Origin: Faecalibacterium sp.
GTDB lineage: Bacteria > Bacillota > Clostridia > Oscillospirales > Ruminococcaceae
Length of the DNA: 7,777 bases
Reading direction: 5' to 3'
NCBI GenBank assembly: GCA_017483235.1
Contig: JAFULE010000056.1
Span: forward strand, 1-7,777
The notes below the pieces were generated by a model. That model worked only from the letters and a program-made list of their open reading frames with translations. It made no database searches and was not told where the DNA came from. Positions 1 to 6,198 of this stretch are shown here, in pieces. The position numbers and the translations under genes were made by a program. The number at the start of each line of letters is the position of its first letter. Position 1 is the first letter of the stretch.

Positions 1-4
1 ACCG

Positions 5-10
5 TATAAA
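5..10 (+). promoter_or_regulatory. Possible -10 box of the sigma-factor operon
   Basis: TATAAA differs from the TATAAT consensus at one position. It lies about 7 bases before the base of a hairpin and 65 bases before the sigma-factor start, a plausible leader length. The -35 region would fall upstream of the window, so the promoter cannot be completed. Whether the housekeeping or the encoded sigma factor reads it is unknown. Confidence 0.4.
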
Positions 11-16
11 TTTGAA

Positions 17-57
17 TTGCGCTGTGGGCTGAAATGTGGAACTGCTTTACAGCGCAG
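17..57 (+). promoter_or_regulatory. Leader hairpin abutting the ribosome binding site
   Basis: GCGCTGT (19-25) and ACAGCGC (49-55) are perfect reverse complements. T18-A56 and a T17-G57 wobble extend the stem outward. G-U pairs, then G28-C45 and C29-G44, could extend it inward with one bulge, leaving a loop of about 14 bases. If transcription starts near 17, as the TATAAA at 5-10 suggests, the stem sits at the 5' end of the mRNA and takes up the first two bases of the Shine-Dalgarno sequence. It has no U-run, so it is not an intrinsic terminator. A role in mRNA stability or translation control is inference. Confidence 0.45.
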
Positions 58-65
58 AGGGGAAG
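56..65 (+). promoter_or_regulatory. Ribosome binding site fixing a TTG start
   Basis: AGAGGGGAAG ends 9 bases before the TTG at 75. The first in-frame ATG, at 99, has no purine-rich site at the right distance, so the TTG is preferred. Confidence 0.75.
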
Positions 66-74
66 TGAACGGCC

Positions 75-569
75 TTGGCCACCATAACCAACGAAGCAAT
101 GACCGCGGTGGTCGAGCGCTACGGCGACGAAATGCTGCGGCTGGCCATTCTGTATCTGGGCAGCCGCGAGCAGGCCGAGGATGCCGTTCAGGACTCTTTC
201 ATCAAAATTTTCAGGGCGGCCAACAGCGCCGAGCTGCCCAAAAGCTTTGTGATGCGGGTGCTGGTAAACACCTGCAAAGACTACTTGAAAAGCGGCTGGG
301 CCCGCAACGTCAGTCTGGTGGAGGAATATCCCGAAACCGAGGCAGCCACCGGCACTGCGGCAGACGAAGCAGGGGCGCTGCGGCGTGAGATTATGGCGCT
401 CAGCCCCCGCTACCGCGAGGTGATCCTGCTGCGGTACTATGAAGGCTTTACGGTGGGCGAAATTGCAAAAATTCTGCGTGCTCCGCAGCCCACTGTAAGC
501 ATCCGCATCAAGCGCGCCTGCGCAATTCTGGAAAAACGATTGGAGGGGATCCCGCGTGAAGATCTGTGA
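75..569 (+). CDS. RNA polymerase sigma factor, sigma-70 family, ECF-like
   Basis: This 164-residue protein has the two-domain size and layout of ECF (group 4) sigma factors, which direct RNA polymerase to a small regulon after release from a membrane anti-sigma factor. Region 2 spans about residues 10-75: the REQAEDAVQDSFIKIFR segment (31-47) is the core-binding and -10 recognition helix, and PKSFVMRVLVNTCKDYLKS (55-73) follows. A short linker (about 76-100) leads to region 4 (about 102-158), where LSPRYREVILLRYYEG and the helix-turn-helix VGEIAKILRAPQPTVSIRIKRA recognise the -35 element. The start is TTG at 75, chosen from the ribosome binding site at 56-65; ATG at 99 would cost eight residues. 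The end overlaps the next gene by 14 bases, which suggests translational coupling with its probable anti-sigma factor. Family assignment is firm; target promoters and the inducing signal are unknown. Confidence 0.92.
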   Translation: MATITNEAMTAVVERYGDEMLRLAILYLGSREQAEDAVQDSFIKIFRAANSAELPKSFVMRVLVNTCKDYLKSGWARNVSLVEEYPETEAATGTAADEAGALRREIMALSPRYREVILLRYYEGFTVGEIAKILRAPQPTVSIRIKRACAILEKRLEGIPREDL

Positions 570-1965
570 AGAAAATGTGCGTGCTGCACTGGATCAGGCC
601 GTCGGCGGCGAAACCCTTTCCACATGGGATAAGCAGCGCATTGTGCGTACCGCCGAAATGTTCCGCAAGCGTCCGGCGGTGCAATGGTCCAAGCGTTTGG
701 TCAGCCTGACGGTTACCGCGGCGCTGGCGGTGGTTTGCGCCGGCGGTGTAATGGCAGCCGGCCCCGATCTGGCCCGTACCCTTGGCATGCTCAGCCGCCA
801 GACACTGCAGTTTTTGCGCCCGGTGCAAAAGCAATGCGAAGACGCCGGGGTGCAGCTGAACGTGATCGCCGCCATGAACGACGGCGACACCGCGGTGACC
901 TATGTAGAACTGCAGGATACCACCGGCCAGAACCGGCTGGATGCCACCACGCAGGCCCCTGACCTGATGGTGAACGCACCGGACTATTTTGCCTATGTGG
1001 ATAATGTCTACCAACGCGAAGACGACAGCCTTGTGCTGCGGGTGGTGGCCCAAAGTGGTCTGCAGGACGAACTGGCCGGCCAGAAAGCCACCCTTTCGAT
1101 GAACAATCTGCTGACCGGCGGCGAAAACCGAACGGCGGAAACCGGGTTTACGGTGGCCGACATTCAGGCGCTCAACCCCGACCCGCTGCTTAACCCCGGC
1201 GCCCCCATCCAAAGCTACGATTTGATGGCCAGCGTGGAAAGCCGCCTGTATCAGAAGCTGGAAAGCGGCAGCTTCCGCACCTTAAAGCCGCTGCAAAACT
1301 GGCAGTATGTAAACGAAAACGCCCCGTGGGCCCGGGTTTTGAATGTGGGCGTGGTGGATGGTGTGCTGCACATTCTGGTTTCGCCCGAAGAAGGGCAGTG
1401 GTACAACCGGTTGACCTTCCGGCTGGTCGATGCACAGGAAAATTGGCTGGATCTGAACAGCGGCGTCATCTATTGGGGCGATACTTACCCCATCGGCACA
1501 AGCCCGGTGGCCGAGTACAGCCAGTATCAGGAATATCTCATCGAGCTGCCCGTCGAATGTGACCCTGCATCCCTGCGGCTGGTGTGCGATGTCAATAGCT
1601 ACGACCATTGCATCAGCGGCGAATGGCAGGTCACCTTTCATCTGCAACCCGACGAACAGAGCATTTCGGTCAGCTGCGATATGGACATGAAGCCCTGGCG
1701 GCTGACCGAGGTGCAGCTTTCGCCTATGGGCCTTACCATGGTCGGCACCGGCAGCATGCACGAAACCTCGCTGATGCCCGAGGCAGTCATCCTGCTGGAA
1801 AACGGTGCACAGCTGCAGTACACCAGCTGCACCACCAGCACCAGCTTTAGCGAAACCGGCGAAGAGCTGATTCTGGTCAAGTGCCTGTTCGACGAACCCA
1901 TTGACCCCAGCGGAGTGCAGGCCGTTAAAATCAACGGCCGCTGCGTGTGGGCCCGCAGCAAATAA
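556..1965 (+). CDS. Single-pass membrane protein, probable anti-sigma factor/sensor (DUF4179-like)
   Basis: A 469-residue protein starting at GTG 556, with GGAGGGG (542-548) seven bases upstream, inside the sigma-factor gene. Residues 1-46 are polar and presumably cytoplasmic. Residues 47-68 (KRLVSLTVTAALAVVCAGGVMA) form one membrane segment; positive charges before it support a cytoplasmic N terminus. About 400 residues then lie outside. This layout and the overlap with an ECF gene match the Firmicutes membrane proteins annotated as DUF4179 or anti-sigma factors, which hold the sigma factor at the membrane. The segment around residues 100-124 (VIAAMNDGDTAVTYVELQDTTG) resembles the start of that extracellular domain. 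I see no zinc-binding HxxxCxxC anti-sigma motif. The distal half (about 215-469) is beta-rich by eye and I do not recognise it. Function is inferred mainly from context and topology. Confidence 0.7.
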   Translation: MKICEENVRAALDQAVGGETLSTWDKQRIVRTAEMFRKRPAVQWSKRLVSLTVTAALAVVCAGGVMAAGPDLARTLGMLSRQTLQFLRPVQKQCEDAGVQLNVIAAMNDGDTAVTYVELQDTTGQNRLDATTQAPDLMVNAPDYFAYVDNVYQREDDSLVLRVVAQSGLQDELAGQKATLSMNNLLTGGENRTAETGFTVADIQALNPDPLLNPGAPIQSYDLMASVESRLYQKLESGSFRTLKPLQNWQYVNENAPWARVLNVGVVDGVLHILVSPEEGQWYNRLTFRLVDAQENWLDLNSGVIYWGDTYPIGTSPVAEYSQYQEYLIELPVECDPASLRLVCDVNSYDHCISGEWQVTFHLQPDEQSISVSCDMDMKPWRLTEVQLSPMGLTMVGTGSMHETSLMPEAVILLENGAQLQYTSCTTSTSFSETGEELILVKCLFDEPIDPSGVQAVKINGRCVWARSK

Positions 1966-1977
1966 TTTCCAACCAAG

Positions 1978-2016
1978 CAGCCCTTGTTCGCCGGTGCGAA
2001 TGAGGGCTGTTTTTTT
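1978..2016 (+). terminator. Intrinsic terminator after the sigma/anti-sigma pair
   Basis: CAGCCCT (1978-1984) pairs with AGGGCTG (2003-2009). Across a 2x2 internal loop (TG opposite TG), TTCGC (1987-1991) pairs with GCGAA (1996-2000) around a CGGT tetraloop. Seven T residues (2010-2016) follow directly. It lies 12 bases after the stop codon at 1963-1965, so it ends the upstream operon and separates it from pcrA. Confidence 0.92.
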
Positions 2017-2027
2017 ACTGTAAATGA

Positions 2028-2056
2028 TGTACTGCACCCGCGTTTTGTGGTATACT
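2028..2056 (+). promoter_or_regulatory. Probable sigma-A promoter of the pcrA-thyX-tmk operon
   Basis: TATACT (2051-2056) is preceded by TG at 2048-2049, giving an extended -10 element. A 17-base spacer puts TGTACT (2028-2033) at -35, matching TTGACA at only three positions, which is tolerable with an extended -10. Transcription would start near 2063, giving a leader of about 20 bases. It is the only good candidate between the terminator and the pcrA start. Confidence 0.6.
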
Positions 2057-2082
2057 GGACGGTAGATTTATAAAGGATAGGT

Positions 2083-4716
2083 ATGCCCATGGCAAGCGAA
2101 TTCAATGCGCAGTTTCTGGCCCTGCGCGATCAATACATCGAACAGCAGTTTGGCCGGCTGAACCCCATGCAGCGGCAGGCGGTGTTCTGCACCGACGGCC
2201 CGCTGTTGATTCTGGCCGGCGCCGGCAGCGGCAAAACCACCGTGCTGGTCAACCGCATCGCCAACCTTATCCGGTTTGGCAAAGCCCACGGCAGCAGCTG
2301 GCTGCCCCGCGCCGCCACTGCGCAGGATGTGCAGGCGCTGCAGACGGTGCTGCAGCAGGGCGCGCCCCTGCCTGCCAGCCTGTACCCCATGCTGCGGCAG
2401 GACAATGTGCGTAGCTGGAACGTGATGGCCATCACCTTTACCAACAAGGCCGCCGGTGAGCTGAAGGAGCGTTTGCGCAGCATGCTGGGCGACGAAGAAG
2501 GGGACGAGGTGTTTGCGTCCACCTTCCACTCGGCCTGTGTGCGCATTCTGCGCCGCTGGGCCGATCAGGTGGGCTACCCCAAAAGCTTTACCGTTTACGA
2601 TTCCGACGATTCCCAGCGTGCCATGAAGGCCGTGTACAAAGAGCTGGCCATCGACGATAAATTTCTGCCGGTGAAAAGCGCGTTGAACGCCATCAGCCGG
2701 CTGAAGGATCAGATGACCAGCCCCAAGGAGGCGGCGGCTTCGGGCACCGACAGCCGCACCGGCCTTGTGGCCCGGGTATACGCCGCCTACCAGCATAACC
2801 TGCAAAAGGCCGGTGCTATGGATTTTGACGACCTGATCTACCAGACGGTGCGGCTGCTGCAAAGCTGCGACGAAGCGCGGGAATACTACCACAGCCGTTA
2901 CAAATACCTGCTGGTGGACGAATATCAGGATACCAGCGTGGCCCAGTTCCAGCTGGTGCGGCTGCTTACCGGCCCTGCGCGCAACGTCTGCGTGGTGGGC
3001 GACGACGATCAGAGCATCTACCGCTTCCGCGGCGCCACCATCGAAAACATCCTCAGCTTCGAGCAGCAGTTCCCCGGTGCAAAGGTCATCCGGCTGGAGC
3101 AGAACTACCGCTCCACCTCCAATATCCTCAACGCCGCCAACTGCGTCATTCAGCACAATCTGGGCCGCAAAGGCAAAACCCTGTGGACCGACAACGGCGA
3201 CGGCGAAAAGGTGCACCATTATCTGGCCGAAAACGAGCACGACGAGGCCAGCCATATTGCCGACATCATTGGCCAGCATCTGAAAGAGGGCGGCCGCCTT
3301 TCCGACCACGCGGTGCTGTACCGCATGAACGCCCAGTCGGCCCCTGTCGAAAACTACTTCACCCGCGCCGGCATCCCCCACAAGATCGTGGGCGGCCAGC
3401 GATTCAACGACCGCAAGGAAGTTAAGGACATTCACAGCTATATGTCCATTGTGGCCAATCCCCGCGATGATCTGCGGCTGCGCCGCATCATCAACGAGCC
3501 GGCCCGCAAGATCGGCGCCACCACCCTGGATAACATGGCCCAGATCGCGGCTGCCGAGGGCATCAGCATGCTGGACGTGTGCGCCCGCGCCGGCGAGTAT
3601 GCGGTCATCCGCCGCGCCGCCGCCCCGCTGATGAACTTCTATGCCATCTACCAGAAGCTGTGCGAAGCGGCCGAAACCTATCCGCTGGACGTCTTTGTCA
3701 CCGAGCTGATCGCCGCTACTGGCTACAAAGCCATGCTGGAAGGGCATGGGGAAGAGGGCAAGGAACGGCTGGAAAACCTTGGCCAGCTGATCAGCAATGT
3801 GCGCAGCTATGCCGATGCCCACGGGGTGGATGCCACGCTGGAGGGCTATCTGGAAGAGATCGCTCTGATCAGCGATATCGACAGCTACAACGCCGACGCC
3901 GATCAGGTAGTGCTGATGACCATCCACTCGGCCAAGGGTCTGGAATTTCCCTACGTGTTCCTTGTGGGCATGGAAGAAGGGGTTTTCCCCGGCGAGATGA
4001 GCCGCTATTCCGAAGAGGATATGGAAGAGGAGCGGCGCCTTGCCTACGTGGGCATCACCCGCGCCAAAAAGGAGCTGTATCTTTCTTCCAGCGCCCAGCG
4101 TATGCTCTACGGCCAGACCCGCCGCAATCAGCCCAGCCGCTTTTTGGGCGAGATCCAGCCCGAATATCTGGACGAAAGCCAAAGCCCGGTGCTGCAGCGC
4201 CGCGCACAGGGCGGCTACGGCGGTTGGAGCCAGACCGTTCCCGGCGGCGCTTCGGGTTATTCCGGCCCGTCGGGCTGGGGCTGCGCCCGCTACGACGACG
4301 AGGACGAAGGCTACAGCAGCCGCCAAAGCGCCCCCCGGGGCATTTACCTCAACCGGGAATACAATGCCGGCCAGCGGATGGAGCGTTCCGGAAGCTATGG
4401 CGGCTGGGGCAATCGCAGCGGCCAAAGCAGCTACAGCAGCAGCTACGGCAGCCGCCCGGCACAAAAGCCGCAAAAAGCCATTTCCATCGGCGGCGGTTTT
4501 ACCGCAGCAGCGGCCGGCCCTGCCCCTGCAAAGCCGGGCAGTAAAAATTATGCTGCCGGCGACGTGGTCGAGCACAAGGTGTTTGGCCGCGGCGTGGTGC
4601 TGGAAGTGACCCCCGCCGCAGGCGATCATATCCTGCGCATCCGTTTTGACAAGGTGGGCGAAAAAAAGACCATGGCGAACTTTGCGCCCCTGACCAAACT
4701 CAACACCGAAGAATGA
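2083..4716 (+). CDS. pcrA: ATP-dependent 3'-5' DNA helicase PcrA/UvrD (superfamily 1A)
   Basis: PcrA translocates 3' to 5' on single-stranded DNA, removing RecA and stalled RNA polymerase and acting in excision repair. The superfamily 1 motifs appear in order: Q motif LNPMQRQAV (26-34), Walker A GAGSGKT (46-52), motif Ia AITFTNKAAGELKERL (116-131), motif II VDEYQD (278-283), motif III GDDDQSIYRFRG (306-317), motif IV QNYRST (340-345), motif V TIHSAKGLEFP (613-623) and motif VI LAYVGITRAKK (653-663). Residues about 823-873 (GDVVEHKVFGRGVVLEV onward) match the Tudor-like C-terminal domain of PcrA, known to bind RNA polymerase. At 877 residues it exceeds the usual 720-750, because of an insertion at about 66-108 and a Gly/Ser/Tyr/Arg-rich linker at about 708-822. 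AAAGGA (2072-2077) lies five bases before ATG 2083; ATG 2089 is an alternative start. It is the first gene of the operon. Confidence 0.96.
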   Translation: MPMASEFNAQFLALRDQYIEQQFGRLNPMQRQAVFCTDGPLLILAGAGSGKTTVLVNRIANLIRFGKAHGSSWLPRAATAQDVQALQTVLQQGAPLPASLYPMLRQDNVRSWNVMAITFTNKAAGELKERLRSMLGDEEGDEVFASTFHSACVRILRRWADQVGYPKSFTVYDSDDSQRAMKAVYKELAIDDKFLPVKSALNAISRLKDQMTSPKEAAASGTDSRTGLVARVYAAYQHNLQKAGAMDFDDLIYQTVRLLQSCDEAREYYHSRYKYLLVDEYQDTSVAQFQLVRLLTGPARNVCVVGDDDQSIYRFRGATIENILSFEQQFPGAKVIRLEQNYRSTSNILNAANCVIQHNLGRKGKTLWTDNGDGEKVHHYLAENEHDEASHIADIIGQHLKEGGRLSDHAVLYRMNAQSAPVENYFTRAGIPHKIVGGQRFNDRKEVKDIHSYMSIVANPRDDLRLRRIINEPARKIGATTLDNMAQIAAAEGISMLDVCARAGEYAVIRRAAAPLMNFYAIYQKLCEAAETYPLDVFVTELIAATGYKAMLEGHGEEGKERLENLGQLISNVRSYADAHGVDATLEGYLEEIALISDIDSYNADADQVVLMTIHSAKGLEFPYVFLVGMEEGVFPGEMSRYSEEDMEEERRLAYVGITRAKKELYLSSSAQRMLYGQTRRNQPSRFLGEIQPEYLDESQSPVLQRRAQGGYGGWSQTVPGGASGYSGPSGWGCARYDDEDEGYSSRQSAPRGIYLNREYNAGQRMERSGSYGGWGNRSGQSSYSSSYGSRPAQKPQKAISIGGGFTAAAAGPAPAKPGSKNYAAGDVVEHKVFGRGVVLEVTPAAGDHILRIRFDKVGEKKTMANFAPLTKLNTEE
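4426..4449 (+). repeat. Tandem 12-base repeat inside pcrA
   Basis: AGCAGCTACAGC (4426-4437) is followed directly by AGCAGCTACGGC (4438-4449), identical at 11 of 12 positions. It encodes SSYS-SSYG (residues 782-789) at the end of the low-complexity linker. Because the unit is a multiple of three, copy-number change would lengthen or shorten the linker without a frameshift. Confidence 0.75.
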
Positions 4717-4729
4717 GAGGGCTGTAACC

Positions 4730-5509
4730 ATGCTGCAAGTAAATCTGATCGCGCATACCCCCAACCCCGAGCAGGTGGTGGCCGCGGCGGCAAAGCTGTG
4801 CTATTCCGACGCCCACATTGCCGACCTGATGGATGGCCTCACCCCCGAAAAAACCACCGCTTTTCTGAATAAGCTCACCGATCTGGGCCACGCCAGCCCC
4901 ACCGAGCACGCCAGCTTTACCTTTGCCATCGAGGGGGTCAGCCGCACTCTGCTGGCTCAGATCACCCGGCACCGCATCGCTTCCTTCAGTGTGCAAAGCC
5001 AGCGCTATGTCCGTCTGGACGATTTCAAGTATGTTATCCCGCCCGAGATCGAGGTCATCCCCGAGGCAAAGGCGGCCTTTATCGACAGTATGAACGAGGA
5101 TGCCAAGCGGTATCTGGATCTGGTACAGAAGCTGGAGGACGGCCATACCGCCCGTTACATGGCCGAAGGCATGACCGAAAAGGCGGCCCGCGCCAAGGCC
5201 TCCAAGCAGGCCAACGAGGACGCCCGCTTTGTTCTGCCCAACGCCTGCGAAACCAAAATGATCGTTACCATGAACACCCGCAGCCTGCAAAACTTCTTCA
5301 ACCTGCGCTGCTGCAACCGCGCCCAGTGGGAGATCCGCGCCCTGGCCGAAGAGATGCTGAAGCTGGTGTACCCGGTGGCACCCACCCTGTTCCGCAATGC
5401 CGGCCCCCGTTGCCTGTCCGGCCCCTGCCCGGAGGGCAGAATGTGCTGCGGCAAGGCAGCCGAAGTGCGCGCCCATTACGAGGCGCTGCATCAGGAGGCC
5501 ACCGTATGA
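4730..5509 (+). CDS. thyX: Flavin-dependent thymidylate synthase ThyX
   Basis: ThyX methylates dUMP to dTMP using methylenetetrahydrofolate as carbon donor and reduced FAD/NADPH as electron source. It replaces ThyA and does not convert folate to dihydrofolate. The 259 residues include the signature RHRx7S (R80-H81-R82, S90) in RHRIASFSVQSQRY (80-93), the TEHASFTFAIEGVSR segment (58-72) and the C-terminal substrate-binding block FVLPNACETK...MNTRSLQNFFNLR (167-193) followed by AQWEIR (198-203). The C terminus has cysteines at 228, 233, 239 and 240. The family works as a homotetramer in the cytoplasm. ATG 4730 follows GAGAGGG (4715-4721), which overlaps the pcrA stop codon; the gap to pcrA is 13 bases. 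Its end overlaps tmk, the next enzyme in dTTP synthesis. No thyA is in the window, so whether ThyX is the only source of dTMP cannot be judged. Confidence 0.97.
   Translation: MLQVNLIAHTPNPEQVVAAAAKLCYSDAHIADLMDGLTPEKTTAFLNKLTDLGHASPTEHASFTFAIEGVSRTLLAQITRHRIASFSVQSQRYVRLDDFKYVIPPEIEVIPEAKAAFIDSMNEDAKRYLDLVQKLEDGHTARYMAEGMTEKAARAKASKQANEDARFVLPNACETKMIVTMNTRSLQNFFNLRCCNRAQWEIRALAEEMLKLVYPVAPTLFRNAGPRCLSGPCPEGRMCCGKAAEVRAHYEALHQEATV
5493..5498 (+). promoter_or_regulatory. Ribosome binding site fixing the tmk start
   Basis: A perfect AGGAGG inside the last codons of thyX lies seven bases before ATG 5506. It selects this start over the upstream in-frame codons, which are open back to 5326 but only because they shadow thyX. 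Confidence 0.9.
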
Positions 5510-6183
5510 GCCGCGGCAGACTGATCGTGGTGGAAGGACTGGACGGCAGCGGCAAGGCCACTCAGTCCAAACTGCTGGCCGAAAAGCTGCAGCAGCAGGG
5601 CTATGCGGTGCGGCAGATCACCTTTCCCAACTATCAAAGCGAATCCTCCGCGCCGGTGCGCATGTACCTGCGGGGCGATTTTGGCCAAAAGCCGGACGAC
5701 GTAAACGCCTATGCGGCCTCCACCTTTTATGCGGTGGATCGCTACGCCGGCTACAAGGCCGACTGGGGGCAGTTTTACCATAACGGCGGCATCCTGATCG
5801 CCGACCGGTACACCACCTCCAACGCGGTGCATCAGTGCTCCAAGCTGCCGGTGGAGCAATGGCAGCAGTACATCGACTGGCTGTACGAGCTGGAGTTCGG
5901 CAAAATGGGCCTGCCTTCGCCGGACGGTGTCGTCTATCTTTCGGTAGACCCTGCAGTCAGCCAGAAGCTGATGACCGGCCGTTACAAGGGCGACGAAAGC
6001 AAAAAGGACGTGCACGAAAAGGATCTGGAGTATCTGGCCCGCAGCCGCCGCGCTGCCGGCTGGTGCGCACAGCATCTGGGCTGGCAGACTGTGGAGTGTA
6101 CCGCTGCGGGCAAGATGCGCAGCATCGAGGATATCCACGCCGAGGTGCTGCAGCGCTGCCTGCCCATGCTGAAAACCGATTAA
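5506..6183 (+). CDS. tmk: Thymidylate (dTMP) kinase
   Basis: Tmk phosphorylates dTMP to dTDP with ATP, the step after ThyX. The 225-residue protein begins VVEGLDGSGKATQSKLL (8-24), a P-loop with the family pattern GxDGSGKxTQ. Further family marks are TFPNY (39-43), the SAPVRMYLRGDFG stretch (48-60), YAASTFYAVDRY (69-80) and ADRYTTSN (99-106), the DR(Y/H) motif that positions substrate and magnesium. The lid region is TGRYKGDESKKDVHEKD (157-173), longer and more charged than in the E. coli or B. subtilis enzymes, matching my memory of a clostridial subfamily. ATG 5506 overlaps the thyX stop as ATGA, with AGGAGG (5493-5498) inside thyX, so translation is probably coupled. The in-frame extension back to 5326 lacks any kinase sequence and is rejected. 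A relaxed or different deoxynucleotide specificity cannot be excluded, but thyX next door supports dTMP. Confidence 0.93.
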   Translation: MSRGRLIVVEGLDGSGKATQSKLLAEKLQQQGYAVRQITFPNYQSESSAPVRMYLRGDFGQKPDDVNAYAASTFYAVDRYAGYKADWGQFYHNGGILIADRYTTSNAVHQCSKLPVEQWQQYIDWLYELEFGKMGLPSPDGVVYLSVDPAVSQKLMTGRYKGDESKKDVHEKDLEYLARSRRAAGWCAQHLGWQTVECTAAGKMRSIEDIHAEVLQRCLPMLKTD

Positions 6184-6198
6184 GAGGGGAGACCTTGG

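Noticed and set aside
508..1212. Minus-strand frame opposite the sigma and anti-sigma genes
   Set aside because: Antisense shadow; the + strand products show sigma region 2 and 4 motifs and a membrane segment.
1822..1850. Short ACC/AGC-rich repeats in the anti-sigma gene
   Set aside because: They only reflect Thr/Ser codons; no regular unit is kept.
2069..2074. TATAAA as a second -10 box before pcrA
   Set aside because: It overlaps the pcrA ribosome binding site, so a transcript from it would start inside or at the start codon.
3579..4544. 321-codon + strand frame inside pcrA
   Set aside because: Arg/Pro-rich out-of-frame shadow of pcrA with no ribosome binding site of its own.
2068..4764. 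Very long open reading frame on the minus strand (898 codons) opposite pcrA
   Set aside because: It mirrors the strongly biased third-position GC of pcrA, has Ala/Gly/His/Val-rich composition with no motif, and the + strand carries all superfamily 1 helicase motifs.
5326..5505. In-frame upstream extension of tmk
   Set aside because: It lies wholly within thyX and lacks kinase sequence; AGGAGG at 5493-5498 marks ATG 5506 as the start.
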